Below, one piece after another: positions 18,891-29,175 of a DNA stretch of 37,856 nucleotides. Both the position numbers and the translations under genes were made by a program. How positions within the stretch are numbered: position 1 is the first letter of the stretch; each line of letters begins with the position of its first letter. This DNA comes from Deltaproteobacteria bacterium (lineage in GTDB: Bacteria > Myxococcota_A > UBA9042 > PHBI01): assembly GCA_006226565.1 (NCBI GenBank), contig SBGO01000708.1, positions 1 to 37,856 of the forward strand, written 5' to 3'. The notes under the pieces are model-generated. The model saw nothing but the letters and a program-made list of their open reading frames with translations. It made no database searches and had not been told where the DNA came from.

Positions 18891-19850
18891 TCACTCGACC
18901 TCGTCGACCGCCAGGCCCGACGCCGGGAAGCTCACGTCGACCCGCTCGAAGCCGAGCGCCGCGGCGGCCTCGGTCGCGCGCTCGATGACCTCGGCGCGAT
19001 CCGAGAACGCCCACAGGCAATCGCCACCGCCAGCCCCCGCCGTGCGGCCGATCGCGCCGGCATCCTCGACGGCGGCGAGGAGCTGCATCTGGCCCCCGGC
19101 GTAGATTCCGATCTCACCGGCGCGGTCGAAGGTGTCGAGCTCCTCCTGCACCTGCGCCGCAGCGGTCAGGATCCGCGCGACGTCGCCGGCCATCCAGGCG
19201 TCCACCAGCTCCCGGGTCTCCTCGCCGAGGGGCGCGAGGTAGGCGCGCATGTCCTCGGGATCCTCGGCCTTCCAGCACGCGACCCGATCGAGGAGCGCCA
19301 CCGTCGAGGCCCCTACGCCGGTGAAGAACACCGCCGCGTGGAGCCCCTCGGGCCAGGCCACCTCGCGGCACAGGAGGCGCCCGCTCTGGTTGTCGAAGAG
19401 GGTGACCCCGCCGGTCATCACGGTCGCGACGTCGTAGCCGCTGCCTCGGCCGCCCTGGATCGCGCGGTGGAGCGCGATCGCGTCCTTGACGTTCGGCGTC
19501 ACCTGCCCGGCCAGCCGCTGGAGCGCCGTGAGGGACGCCGCAGCCAGCGCGGCCGAGCTCCCGAAGCCGGGCTTGGTCGGCCCGACGCCGAGGTCCCCCA
19601 GGATGTGGATCTGTCCCCCCGACGGAAGCCCGTCCACGCGCTCGAGGGCGTGGGCGACGATCGGAACCGCGACGGGCGCGACGTCGACCAACCCGAGGGC
19701 CTCCGAGCTGACCTTCCACGACGTGCCCCCCGGGCGGACCTCGACGGTCAGGCGCCGGTCGACCGCGACGGCGAGCGCGACGCCGCCTGGGCCGGAGACC
19801 GTGTACTCACCGGCCACCATCAGCTTGCCGGGTGCGCTTGCGCGGATCAC
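18891..19850 (-). CDS. Phosphomevalonate kinase (GHMP family)
   Basis: GTG start at 19850: VIRASAPGKLMVAGEYTVSGPGGVALAVAVDRR...GPTKPGFGSSAALAAASL...GGRGSGYDVATVMTGG...GRTAGAGGGDCLWAF: GHMP and PMK-type motifs. Overlaps the upstream gene by 4 nt. Confidence 0.88.
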   Translation of the reverse strand: MIRASAPGKLMVAGEYTVSGPGGVALAVAVDRRLTVEVRPGGTSWKVSSEALGLVDVAPVAVPIVAHALERVDGLPSGGQIHILGDLGVGPTKPGFGSSAALAAASLTALQRLAGQVTPNVKDAIALHRAIQGGRGSGYDVATVMTGGVTLFDNQSGRLLCREVAWPEGLHAAVFFTGVGASTVALLDRVACWKAEDPEDMRAYLAPLGEETRELVDAWMAGDVARILTAAAQVQEELDTFDRAGEIGIYAGGQMQLLAAVEDAGAIGRTAGAGGGDCLWAFSDRAEVIERATEAAAALGFERVDVSFPASGLAVDEVE

Positions 19851-20851
19851 GGGCGCTCCTGATTCACGAGGCGAACGCTGACACCCTCCCCGGGGCGCGC
19901 CACGAACGTATGCGCCACGCCGGGGATCGGCGTCAATCGTCGCGACACGGCCTCGACGTCCGCACCGGCACAGAAGACCTTTACGTTGGGGCCAGCGTCC
20001 ATGGTGAACCCACACGCTAACCCGTCAGCCCGCATCCGCTCAACCTCCCGGAGCACGGCGACGGACGCCGCCTGCCAATAGAGGACCGGCGGATCGGCGC
20101 CGAGCGCCGAGGCGTGCATCCGCATCGTCGAGCGCTCCATCGCGCCGACGAGCGCCTCGAAGTCCCGCCGCTCGAGCGCCGAGAGCGCGTCGGTGAAGGT
20201 CTCGTGCGCCTGCGCGACCCAGCCCGGGTAGAGGGGCGAGGTCCGCGCCGTGCGCTCCATCGCCGCGCGCGAGCCGATCGCCTTGGGCCCCGTCCCGATG
20301 ACGGCGATGACCACGGCCAGATCCCAGTGATCGATCGGCGCTACGGGGTGGGCACGACGCCCCTCCCAGGCGACCCAGCCGCCGAAGACGCTGCGGCTCG
20401 CGCTGCCCGATCCGAGGCGCGCCAGCTCGCTCAGCTCGCCGGCGTCGAGGTCCAGGCCCGCGCAGCGCGCCGACGCCGCGGCCAACGCGGCCATCGACGA
20501 GGCCGACGAGGCGAGCCCGGCGGCGGTCGGGACGTGGTTGACGCTGTCGACGCGGAACGGCGCCGCGACATCCGCGAGCGCGCGCACACGGTCGAGGATG
20601 ACGCGGGCTCGCGCGGTGCCCGCGGCGTCGAGCTCGACACCGCCGAGGAAGACGCGATCGGTGTCGGCCTCGGGATCGAAAGCGACCTGGGTGACGGTGT
20701 AGAGGCCGTCGAGGGTGAGCGAGAGGCTCGGGACCGCCGGGAGGTTCTTGTCCTCGGGACGATCCGCGGGGGCCTTGCCCCAGTACTTGATGAGGGCGAT
20801 GTTGACGTTGGCGCGCGCCTCGACGGCGCCGTCGATGACGAGGTCGCTCAT
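19847..20851 (-). CDS. Diphosphomevalonate decarboxylase
   Basis: MSDLVIDGAVEARANVNIALIKYWGK...NLPAVPSLSLTLDGL...NHVPTAAGLASSASSMAALAAA...FTMDAGPNVKVFC: hallmark MVD motifs. Confidence 0.95.
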   Translation of the reverse strand: MSDLVIDGAVEARANVNIALIKYWGKAPADRPEDKNLPAVPSLSLTLDGLYTVTQVAFDPEADTDRVFLGGVELDAAGTARARVILDRVRALADVAAPFRVDSVNHVPTAAGLASSASSMAALAAASARCAGLDLDAGELSELARLGSGSASRSVFGGWVAWEGRRAHPVAPIDHWDLAVVIAVIGTGPKAIGSRAAMERTARTSPLYPGWVAQAHETFTDALSALERRDFEALVGAMERSTMRMHASALGADPPVLYWQAASVAVLREVERMRADGLACGFTMDAGPNVKVFCAGADVEAVSRRLTPIPGVAHTFVARPGEGVSVRLVNQERP

Positions 20852-20903
20852 CGGGCCTCGCGACCGGTGGCGTGGGGGGTCGACAGGCACGTCACGGTGA
20901 GGT

Positions 20904-21767
20904 TCATGCGGCAAAGACCTCCTGCGCTCCAGCCTGCACAAGCGCGGCGCGGAGGTCCAGGTCGTTCGGCGCGAGGACGAGCGCCGCGCCGCCCATCCCG
21001 GCCCCCGTGAGCTTCGCTCCCCACGCGCCGGCCTCGCGCGCCGCCGCACAGACGGCGTCGAGGGTCGGCGTGCTGACACCGACCTCGCTCAGCCGCACGT
21101 GCGCGTCGTCGAGGAGCGCTCCGAGGCGCTCCCAGGCGCCGGCCGCGAGCAGCTCTCGGCCACGCTCGGTGTCCGCGCGGGAGGCGTCGAGCAGGCGACC
21201 GAAGCGCTCGGGGTGGGCCTCTCCCCACCGTGCGACCGAGGCGACCGCGACCTTGGTCGAGGGCCCCGGCGGCGTGGTCGCGATCCAGAGCGGGAGCGCC
21301 GCGGGCGCCTCGATGGGCGTGACGACGCCGCCCTCGAACCAGACGGGCCGCCCGTAGGCCGCCACCGCGTCGTCGACCCCGGAGGGACGCCCGTGGGCGA
21401 GCCGCTCGAGGCCGTGGGCGAGGCGACGGACCTCTTCCGTGTCACGGACGCCGAGCGCGCGGACGAGGGCGACGGCCAACGCCGCCGAGCTGCCGAGGCC
21501 GCTCCCGATGGGCAGGGTCCCGCCCACGGTGAGCGCGAGCCCGTCGGGATCGAGCCCGAGGTGCTCGACCATCGTCCGCACGTAGGCGAGCGCATTGCCC
21601 TGGACGCGCCACTCGCCGGGACCGGGGCTCACCCTCACCTCGACCTCGCGGCCGCGGACGGGCACCGCCAACGCCGGAGCGCCGTGAACGACGAAGTGCT
21701 CGCCGAGGAGGATGGCCTTTCCTGGGGCGACGCCGACGCCTGGCTCGCTCGGAGGGCTCAGGGTCAT
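20904..21767 (-). CDS. Mevalonate kinase (GHMP family)
   Basis: MTLSPPSEPGVGVAPGKAILLGEHFVVHGAPALAVPVRG...LPIGSGLGSSAALAVALVRALG...HGRPSGVDDAVAAYG...GAWGAKLTGAGMGGAALVL. An alternative upstream ATG lies at 21827. Confidence 0.92.
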   Translation of the reverse strand: MTLSPPSEPGVGVAPGKAILLGEHFVVHGAPALAVPVRGREVEVRVSPGPGEWRVQGNALAYVRTMVEHLGLDPDGLALTVGGTLPIGSGLGSSAALAVALVRALGVRDTEEVRRLAHGLERLAHGRPSGVDDAVAAYGRPVWFEGGVVTPIEAPAALPLWIATTPPGPSTKVAVASVARWGEAHPERFGRLLDASRADTERGRELLAAGAWERLGALLDDAHVRLSEVGVSTPTLDAVCAAAREAGAWGAKLTGAGMGGAALVLAPNDLDLRAALVQAGAQEVFAA

Positions 21768-21905
21768 GGAGCTCCTGGTGACGGAGGCGAGATCTCGGTC
21801 CGCCGCTGCGTTCGCGACGGCCTTCACCTGCTACCCCCGTGGTCGCCCCCTGTCGAGCCCTATCGTGCACGGTCCTGGCCGCGCTGCCGCTCCGTAGAAG
21901 CGGCG

Positions 21906-21934
21906 CGGCCCCGCCTCGGCTCGAGGCGGGGCCG
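21906..21934 (-). terminator. Strong hairpin terminator downstream of nrdJ
   Basis: cggccccgcctcg-gct-cgaggcggggccg, perfect 13-bp stem with 3-nt loop, ~30 bp after the nrdJ stop. Confidence 0.75.
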
Positions 21935-21963
21935 CAGCTCCGTCGATGGTCCGCGGCGTGCGC

Positions 21964-24900
21964 TCAGCTGCAGCCGGTCGTCCCCCCGCAGGTCAGGCAC
22001 TTCAGACAGGTGCCGTTGCGGACGAGGGTCATGTGCCCGCACTCGGGGCAGGCGTCGCCCTCGTAGCCCTTCATCCGGGCGATGTCGGCGGCCGAGCCCC
22101 CGCCGCCGGAGGTGACGATCTGGAGGCCGCCGCCGGAGCTGACGGTCGTCGTCGCGGCCGGCGCCGCCATGACCTTGGCCGGCGCCTCGCGCTTGGACGC
22201 GGAGAGGTCGATGTGGCCGGACCGCGGGACCAGCGGACGCGGCTCCGACACCTCGTCGACCCCCGGGCCGTTCAGGTCGTCGGGCTTGACCTGCGCGAGC
22301 TCGTGCCGGCCGAGGTAGGTCACGGCCAGCTCGCGGAAGATGTAGTCGATGATCGAGGTCGAGAGCTTGATGTAGGGGTTGCCCTGCACCATGCCGTTGG
22401 GCTCGAAGCGCGTGAAGAGGAAGGCGTCCACGTACTCCTCGAGCGGCACGCCGTGCTGGAGCCCGAGGGACACGGCGATCGCGAAGCAGTTCATCATGCT
22501 CCGGAAGGCCGCGCCCTCCTTGTGCATGTCGAGGAAGATCTCGCCCAGCGAGCCGTCCTCGTACTCGCCCGTCCGCAGGTACACGTTGTGGCCACCGATG
22601 GAGGCCTTCTGCGTGTAGCCGGCGCGGCGGAACGGGAGCTTGCGGCGCTTGGCGCCCCAGCGCTCGACGGCGCGCTCGGCCTGCTCGATCGGCGACGGCA
22701 GCGCGGCCGGCGCCTCGTCCTCGACGGTCAGGTCGTCCGACGACGAGGTCGACAGCGGCTGGCTCAGCTTCGAGCCGTCCCGGTAGAGGGCGTTCGCCTT
22801 GAGCCCGAGCTTCCAGCTGAGCGAGTAGGCGTGCTTGACCGAGTCGATCGACGCCTCGTTCGGCAGGTTGATCGTCTTGGAGATGGCGCCCGAGAGGAAC
22901 GGCTGGGCCGCCGCCATCATCCGGATGTGGGCCTCGGGGGCGATGAAGCGCGTCCCGTAGCGCCCGCACTTGTTCGCGCAGTCGAAGACCGGCAGGTGGT
23001 GGGCCTTGAGGCCGGGCGCCCCCTCGACGGTCATGCGGCCGCAGATCACGTCGTTCGCCGCCTGGATCTCGGCGCGCGTGAAGCCGAGCTCGGCCAGCAG
23101 ATCGAAGCCGGGCGTCGCGAGCTTCTCGGCGGCTATGCCGAGGTTCGTCGTGATGAAGTCGGCGCCGATGATCCACTGGTTGAAGGCGAAGCCGATCTCG
23201 AAGGCGCGACCGAGCTCGTCGTCGAGGCGGTCGAGGACCTCGTTGGTGAAGCCCTTGGCGCGGAGCGACTCGCGGTTGATGTGCGGCGCGCGATCGAGCT
23301 TCCCGGTGCCCTTGCAGAAGGAGACGATGCGGTCGGCCGCGTCCTGGCTGTAGCCGAGGCGGACGAGCGACTCCGGGACCGACTGGTTGATGATGCGGAA
23401 GTAGCCGCCGCCGGCGAGCTTCTTGAACTTCACGAGGGCGAAGTCCGGCTCGATGCCGGTCGTGTCGCAGTCCATGACCAGGCCGATGGTGCCGGTCGGC
23501 GCGATGACCGTGGTCTGGGCGTTGCGATAGCCGTGGGCCTCACCGAGGGCGAGGGCGTTGTCCCAAGCGTTCTTCGCCGCGGCGAGGAGCGGCTTCGAGC
23601 AGTAGCGCGGGTCGATGCCGACCGGGGTGATCGAGAGCCCCTCGTAGGCGTCGTCGCGCGCGTTGTAGGCGGCCCGCCGGTGGTTGCGGATGACCCGCAG
23701 CATGTCGGCCTTGTTGACCTCGTAGGCCGGGAACGGGCCCAGCTCCTTGGCCATCTCCGCGCTGGTCGCGTACGCGACGCCGGTCATCAGCGCCGTGATC
23801 GCGCCGCCCATCGCCCGCGCCTCTTCCGAGTCGTAGGGGATGCCGCTGACCATCAGGAGGGTCCCGATGTTGGCGTAGCCGAGGCCGAGGGTCCGGTACT
23901 CGTAGGAGAGCTCGGCGATGCGGCGCGACGGGAACTGCGCCATGAGCACCGAGATCTCGAGCACGATCGTCCACAGCCGCACCGAGTGGGTGTAGCTGTC
24001 GATGTCGAAGCTCCCGTCCACGCGGCGGAACTTCATGAGGTTCGCGCTCGCCAGGTTGCACGCCGTGTCATCGAGGAACATGTACTCGGAGCACGGGTTG
24101 GAGGCGTTGATGCGCCCCCCCTTCGGACAGGTGTGCCACTCGTTGATGGTGGTGTCGTACTGGAGCCCCGGGTCGGCGCAGCTCCACGCGGCGTGGGCGA
24201 TCTGGTCCCACAGCTCCTCGGCGCGGACGGTCTTGGCGACCTTGCCGTCGGTCCGGCGCACGAGATCCCAGTCGCCACCGGTCTCGACCGCGCGCATGAA
24301 GCTGTTCGTCACGCGCACGGAGTTGTTCGAGTTCTGCCCGCTGACCGTGTAGTAGGCCTCGGAGTCCCAGTTGGTGTCGTACTCCGGGAAGTAGATCTCC
24401 TTGATGCCCTGCTCACCGAGCTGGGCGACCCGCCGGATGTAGTTCTCGCTGATGCCGACCTCGCGCGCCTCGCGCACGGCCTTGGCAAACTCCGGGTTCT
24501 TCTTGGCCTTCGCGCTCTCGCCGTTGAGGCCCTTGCGCTTGCCGTCGGCCACGGCGGTCAGGATGGCGTTGAGGTAGCGGTTGTAGTTGCGCGCGCCCAG
24601 GACGAGGCTCGCGACCTTCTGCTCCTCGAGGACCTTCCAGTTGACGTAGGCCTCGATGTCCGGGTGATCGACGTCGAGGGTCACCATCTTGGCGGCGCGG
24701 CGCGTGGTCCCGCCGGACTTGATGGCACCGGCGGCGCGATCGCCGATCTTCAGGAAGCTCATGAGCCCGCTCGAGCGCCCTCCCCCACTGAGCGGCTCCC
24801 CCTCGCCGCGCAGCGCCGAGAAGTTCGTCCCGGTGCCCGAACCGTACTTGAAGAGCCGCGCCTCACGGACCCAGAGGTCCATGATGCCACCCTCGTTGAC

Positions 24901-25524
24901 GAGGTCGTCGTCGACGGACTGGATGAAGCAGGCGTGCGGCTGCGGCCGCTCGTAGGCCGACTCACTGGGGTGCGCCTCGCCGGTGGCGGCGTCGACGTAC
25001 CAGTGCCCCTGCGCCGGGCCGTTGATGCCGTAGGCCCAGTGGAGACCGGTGTTGAACCACTGCGGCGAGTTCGGCGCGACCATCTGCGACGCGAGCATGA
25101 AGCAGTGCTCGTCGTAGAACGCGCGGGCGTCATCCTCGCCGTCGAAGTAGCCGTGCTTGAAGCCCCAGTAGGTCCAGCAGCCGGCGAGGCGGCGGAACAC
25201 CTGGCGCGCATCCGTCTCACCGACGTACCGCTCCTCCTCCGGGAGCTTCGCCAGCTTCTTCTCGTCCGGCTCGGAGCGACGGAGCCACGCCGGGACACCG
25301 GGCTCGTCCACCGGACGCAGCGCCGCCGGCACGCCGGCCTTGCGGAAGTACTTCTGCGCGATGACGTCGAGCGCCACCTGCGACCACGAGGTGGGCACCT
25401 CGATCGCCGGCGCCTCGAAGACGACGGTGCCGTCGGGGTTCGCGATGCGGGAGGCGCGGGTCGCGAAGGGGATGGCGTGGAACGGATCCTGGCCAAGCTG
25501 CGTATAGCGACGTGAAATCTTCAT
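21964..25524 (-). CDS. nrdJ: Vitamin B12-dependent (class II) ribonucleoside-diphosphate reductase
   Basis: [32 protein letters not shown]...[22 protein letters not shown]...[25 protein letters not shown]...C-terminal zinc ribbon [30 protein letters not shown]. Confidence 0.96.
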   Translation of the reverse strand: MKISRRYTQLGQDPFHAIPFATRASRIANPDGTVVFEAPAIEVPTSWSQVALDVIAQKYFRKAGVPAALRPVDEPGVPAWLRRSEPDEKKLAKLPEEERYVGETDARQVFRRLAGCWTYWGFKHGYFDGEDDARAFYDEHCFMLASQMVAPNSPQWFNTGLHWAYGINGPAQGHWYVDAATGEAHPSESAYERPQPHACFIQSVDDDLVNEGGIMDLWVREARLFKYGSGTGTNFSALRGEGEPLSGGGRSSGLMSFLKIGDRAAGAIKSGGTTRRAAKMVTLDVDHPDIEAYVNWKVLEEQKVASLVLGARNYNRYLNAILTAVADGKRKGLNGESAKAKKNPEFAKAVREAREVGISENYIRRVAQLGEQGIKEIYFPEYDTNWDSEAYYTVSGQNSNNSVRVTNSFMRAVETGGDWDLVRRTDGKVAKTVRAEELWDQIAHAAWSCADPGLQYDTTINEWHTCPKGGRINASNPCSEYMFLDDTACNLASANLMKFRRVDGSFDIDSYTHSVRLWTIVLEISVLMAQFPSRRIAELSYEYRTLGLGYANIGTLLMVSGIPYDSEEARAMGGAITALMTGVAYATSAEMAKELGPFPAYEVNKADMLRVIRNHRRAAYNARDDAYEGLSITPVGIDPRYCSKPLLAAAKNAWDNALALGEAHGYRNAQTTVIAPTGTIGLVMDCDTTGIEPDFALVKFKKLAGGGYFRIINQSVPESLVRLGYSQDAADRIVSFCKGTGKLDRAPHINRESLRAKGFTNEVLDRLDDELGRAFEIGFAFNQWIIGADFITTNLGIAAEKLATPGFDLLAELGFTRAEIQAANDVICGRMTVEGAPGLKAHHLPVFDCANKCGRYGTRFIAPEAHIRMMAAAQPFLSGAISKTINLPNEASIDSVKHAYSLSWKLGLKANALYRDGSKLSQPLSTSSSDDLTVEDEAPAALPSPIEQAERAVERWGAKRRKLPFRRAGYTQKASIGGHNVYLRTGEYEDGSLGEIFLDMHKEGAAFRSMMNCFAIAVSLGLQHGVPLEEYVDAFLFTRFEPNGMVQGNPYIKLSTSIIDYIFRELAVTYLGRHELAQVKPDDLNGPGVDEVSEPRPLVPRSGHIDLSASKREAPAKVMAAPAATTTVSSGGGLQIVTSGGGGSAADIARMKGYEGDACPECGHMTLVRNGTCLKCLTCGGTTGCS

Positions 25525-25680
25525 GACTTTGCTCGACGGGTGGGGGGCCGCGATTTCGTGCGCAAAGCTGCGTGAGGCGTGGCGCATAGCGCAACGCAAC
25601 ACGGCAAGGCGGTTCGACAGTGAATTGCGCTAGCGCGTCGTGACCTACGCCGGACGTGCTCGCGAGAATCGTAGGCCTCT

Positions 25681-25699
25681 CCAGGTGTCGGACACCTGG
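25681..25699. repeat. 19-bp perfect palindrome upstream of nrdJ
   Basis: CCAGGTGTC-G-GACACCTGG, 9-bp arms around one nucleotide. Confidence 0.85.
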
Positions 25700-25917
25700 T
25701 CGCCGTGGCGGGGCCGGGGGGCGTTGAGGCGGGACTCATTCATGGAACAAGCCTGGGCGATCGTCAAACGGAAAGCCCTGCGCCGAGTCCAACATCTTGC
25801 GTAGGGAGCGTCAAAAAAACCCTCTATGTTGGGCCATATATGGCAGAGGCCCAGGGTCAGAGTTCTGTCACCGCGCTGTCGCGACGTTGTTGCTCAGTCA
25901 TCCCACAAGACGGGCGG

Positions 25918-25951
25918 AGTTGCGGAATCGAAACCAGCCAAAACCGCAACT
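25918..25951. repeat. Inverted repeat in the nrdJ-smpB intergenic region
   Basis: agttgcgg-(18 nt)-ccgcaact. Confidence 0.6.
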
Positions 25952-26069
25952 GCCCAGAAAAGGGAGCGATCCGTATCCACAGCCGCCTCGGAGGCCTGTA
26001 GAAGGCCTGTGGAAGGCGGTCGGCAACCCGCCGGATCCACGCCACGATCGCGCATTCTGGGTGACCTCT

Positions 26070-26094
26070 GGGGAGGCGGACCGTCGGCCTCCCC
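26070..26094. repeat. Inverted repeat in the nrdJ-smpB intergenic region
   Basis: ggggaggc-ggaccgtcg-gcctcccc, 8-bp perfect stem. Confidence 0.6.
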
Positions 26095-26233
26095 GCGGCT
26101 CTGGCCGGGTTACATCCGAGGCGCCCACCCCGTGACCGCGCCGCCGCCGCCCCTTCTGTTGCGCCGACCGCGGGACAGCGCTATTGGGGGCTCCCCTGGC
26201 GCCGCGAAGGCGTGAGACCCGCAGGAGGACGAC

Positions 26234-26707
26234 GTGGCGCGGCCCGCCCAAGACGGCAACGAGAAGAACGCAGCGGTCAACCGCCGTGCGCGTCACGAGT
26301 ACGAGATCGAGGAGCACTTCGAGGCCGGCATCGTCCTCGTCGGCAGCGAGGTGAAGTCCCTCCGGGAGGGCGCGGTCACCCTCGGCGACGGCTACATCGT
26401 GCACGAGGACGGGGCGCTGATCCTCGTCAACGTGCACATCAGCGAGTACGCCAACGCCAACCGCCACAACCACGAGCCGACGCGCCCGCGCAAGCTCCTG
26501 CTCCACCGCCGCGAGATCGAGCAGATCGCCGAGGCGATCGAGAGCAAGGGGCGGACCTGCGTCCCGCTCCGGATCTACTTCAAGCACGGCCTGGCCAAGG
26601 TGGAGATCGGGATCGGGCGCGGCAAGAAGACCTACGACAAGCGGCACGACCTCAAGGAGCGCGACGCCAAGCGGGAGATGGACCGCGCTCGCTCCGAGCG
26701 CGACTGA
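26234..26707 (+). CDS. smpB: SsrA-binding protein SmpB
   Basis: NRRARHEYEIEEHFEAGIVLVGSEVKSLREGAVTLGDGYIVHEDGALILVNVHISEYANANRHNHEPTRPRKLLLHRREI...GLAKVEIGIGRGKKTYDKRHDLKERDAKREMDRA. GTG start. Confidence 0.98.
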   Translation: MARPAQDGNEKNAAVNRRARHEYEIEEHFEAGIVLVGSEVKSLREGAVTLGDGYIVHEDGALILVNVHISEYANANRHNHEPTRPRKLLLHRREIEQIAEAIESKGRTCVPLRIYFKHGLAKVEIGIGRGKKTYDKRHDLKERDAKREMDRARSERD

Positions 26708-26870
26708 CCGCACGCGATCCCCGGCGCGAGACCGCGCGGGCCTCGTTCGTCGCCGGGTCCCGCGTCGCTGGCGGGGGCCCCACGCCGGGTCGATGTTGCC
26801 GCGGCGCTCGGGCTGTTGCTACGGTTCGCACATCGACGAGCGGCCATCCGCGCGCGCTCGAGGAGATGGG

Positions 26871-27497
26871 ATGCGACCTCACCGACACGTGATGCCCCTG
26901 CTCGTCGCGCTGCTCATCGCGTCGCTGGCGCCGTCGCCCGCCCGTGCCACCACGGTGCTGTTCGTGGGCGTCGGCGAGATGACGACGCTGTCGGACTGGA
27001 TCGTCCAGGTCCGGGTCACCGACGTCGCGTTCATCGACCTCCGCGCCGAGGGCAAGGGGCTCTTCACCGACATCACGATGGACGTGATCGACGTCTTCAA
27101 GGGGCAAGACGTCCCGAAACGCTACGTGATGCGCCTCGTGGGCGGTCGCGGGGCGGACGGCATGGCGCTGATGGTCCCGGGGATGCCGGTCTTCTCGGTC
27201 GGTCAGCGGGCGGTGCTCTTCCTCGAGAAGACCAACATCGGGCACGTACCGTGCGGCCTCGGGCAAGGGGTGTGGCGGATCCACGACTCCAACGCCAGCC
27301 GTCCGTGGGTCGAGCAGTCGATCCACGACCTCCATATGATGCGGCGCAACGAGCACGGGAACCTCGAAGAGGTGGAGCTCGAGCCCGCGAGCTGGGGACT
27401 TCCGATGATCAGGCTGATCGAGGAGATCTACGCGACCCTCGACCGCCCGCCGACGCCCGAGCAGACCCCGATCGAGTCGACGCCGCTGGCGCCGTAG
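26871..27497 (+). CDS. Secreted hypothetical protein
   Basis: ATG 26871 preceded by GAGGAG: MRPHRHVMPLLVALLIASLAPSPARATTVLFVGVGEMTTLSDWIVQVRVTDVAFID..., with signal peptide; rest is protein-like. Confidence 0.75.
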   Translation: MRPHRHVMPLLVALLIASLAPSPARATTVLFVGVGEMTTLSDWIVQVRVTDVAFIDLRAEGKGLFTDITMDVIDVFKGQDVPKRYVMRLVGGRGADGMALMVPGMPVFSVGQRAVLFLEKTNIGHVPCGLGQGVWRIHDSNASRPWVEQSIHDLHMMRRNEHGNLEEVELEPASWGLPMIRLIEEIYATLDRPPTPEQTPIESTPLAP

Positions 27498-27524
27498 CCG
27501 ACGCACCTTCCACGGACGGTATTC

Positions 27525-27568
27525 CGGACCGCGCTCGTCCCCGTAGAAGCCGAGGACGAGCGCGTCCG
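27525..27568. terminator. Bidirectional terminator between convergent genes
   Basis: cggac-c-gcgctcgtcc-(13 nt)-ggacgagcgc-gtccg: 15 bp of pairing with one bulge. Confidence 0.7.
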
Positions 27569-27627
27569 TGCTTGTCAAAGAGCCCCCGTCCGCGCGGCCC
27601 ATCACCGGGCACGGCGCCCAGCCGACC

Positions 27628-28014
27628 TCAGAACGGGATGTCCTCGTCGTTGACGGGCGCCATCGCCACGTCCAGAGCCCCCGCGCTCGATCGCTCGTTC
27701 TTGCTCAGGAACGTGATCCGACGGGCGATGATCTCGGTCCAGTAGCGGGGCTTGCCGTCCTGCCCGTCGAAGCGGCGGGTGCGGATGCTGCCCTCGACCG
27801 CGACCTGGCTGCCCTTGTCGAGGTACTTCAGACAGTTCTCGGCCTGCTGATCCCACGCCACGACGTTGTGCCACTCGGCGACTTTGGCCTGCTGCTGCTT
27901 GTCCCAGAAGTCCGTCGCCACGCTCATCTTGCAGAGGTTCTTGCCGCTCGACGTCACACGACGCTCGGGGTGCGCCCCGAGGCGGCCGACCAGGGTCACG
28001 CTGTTGATCGACAT
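27628..28014 (-). CDS. ssb: Single-stranded DNA-binding protein
   Basis: MSINSVTLVGRLGAHPERRVTSSGKNLCKMSVATDFWDKQQQAKVAEWHNVVAWDQQAENCLKYLDKGSQVAVEGSIRTRRF...VNDEDIPF, with the acidic C-terminal tip. Confidence 0.97.
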   Translation of the reverse strand: MSINSVTLVGRLGAHPERRVTSSGKNLCKMSVATDFWDKQQQAKVAEWHNVVAWDQQAENCLKYLDKGSQVAVEGSIRTRRFDGQDGKPRYWTEIIARRITFLSKNERSSAGALDVAMAPVNDEDIPF

Positions 28015-28025
28015 GGCCCCCTCCC

Positions 28026-29075
<1,050 letters not shown>

Positions 29076-29175
29076 CGCTCACTCCTTCATCCGGGGGCGC
29101 ACGCCCCGCTCTCCCGCGAGCCCGTGGGCCCGCCCATCGAGGCGGCGGCCGCACCGCGCGGCGCCGCCGTCGTCT

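Noticed and set aside
21946-25515. 1189 aa ORF antisense to nrdJ
   Set aside because: Shadow ORF: TTA, CTA and TCA codons are rare in this GC-rich sense strand, so the codon-aligned antisense frame lacks stops; composition is non-natural.
25525-25800. Possible cobalamin riboswitch before nrdJ
   Set aside because: No recognisable B12-box or GCCACTG core on the nrdJ strand.
25705-26215. Small ORFs (98, 112 and 129 aa) in the nrdJ-smpB gap
   Set aside because: Mutually overlapping in several frames, no convincing ribosome sites or motifs, low coding character.
25700-26230. Possible tmRNA (ssrA) next to smpB
   Set aside because: I could not find the tRNA-like ends (T-arm GGTTCGANTCC, CCA end) or a tag ORF.
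21879-27568. Shared loop sequence CCGTAGAAG in hairpins near 21892 and 27541
   Set aside because: Only two short occurrences; not enough to support a repeat family without a genome-wide search.
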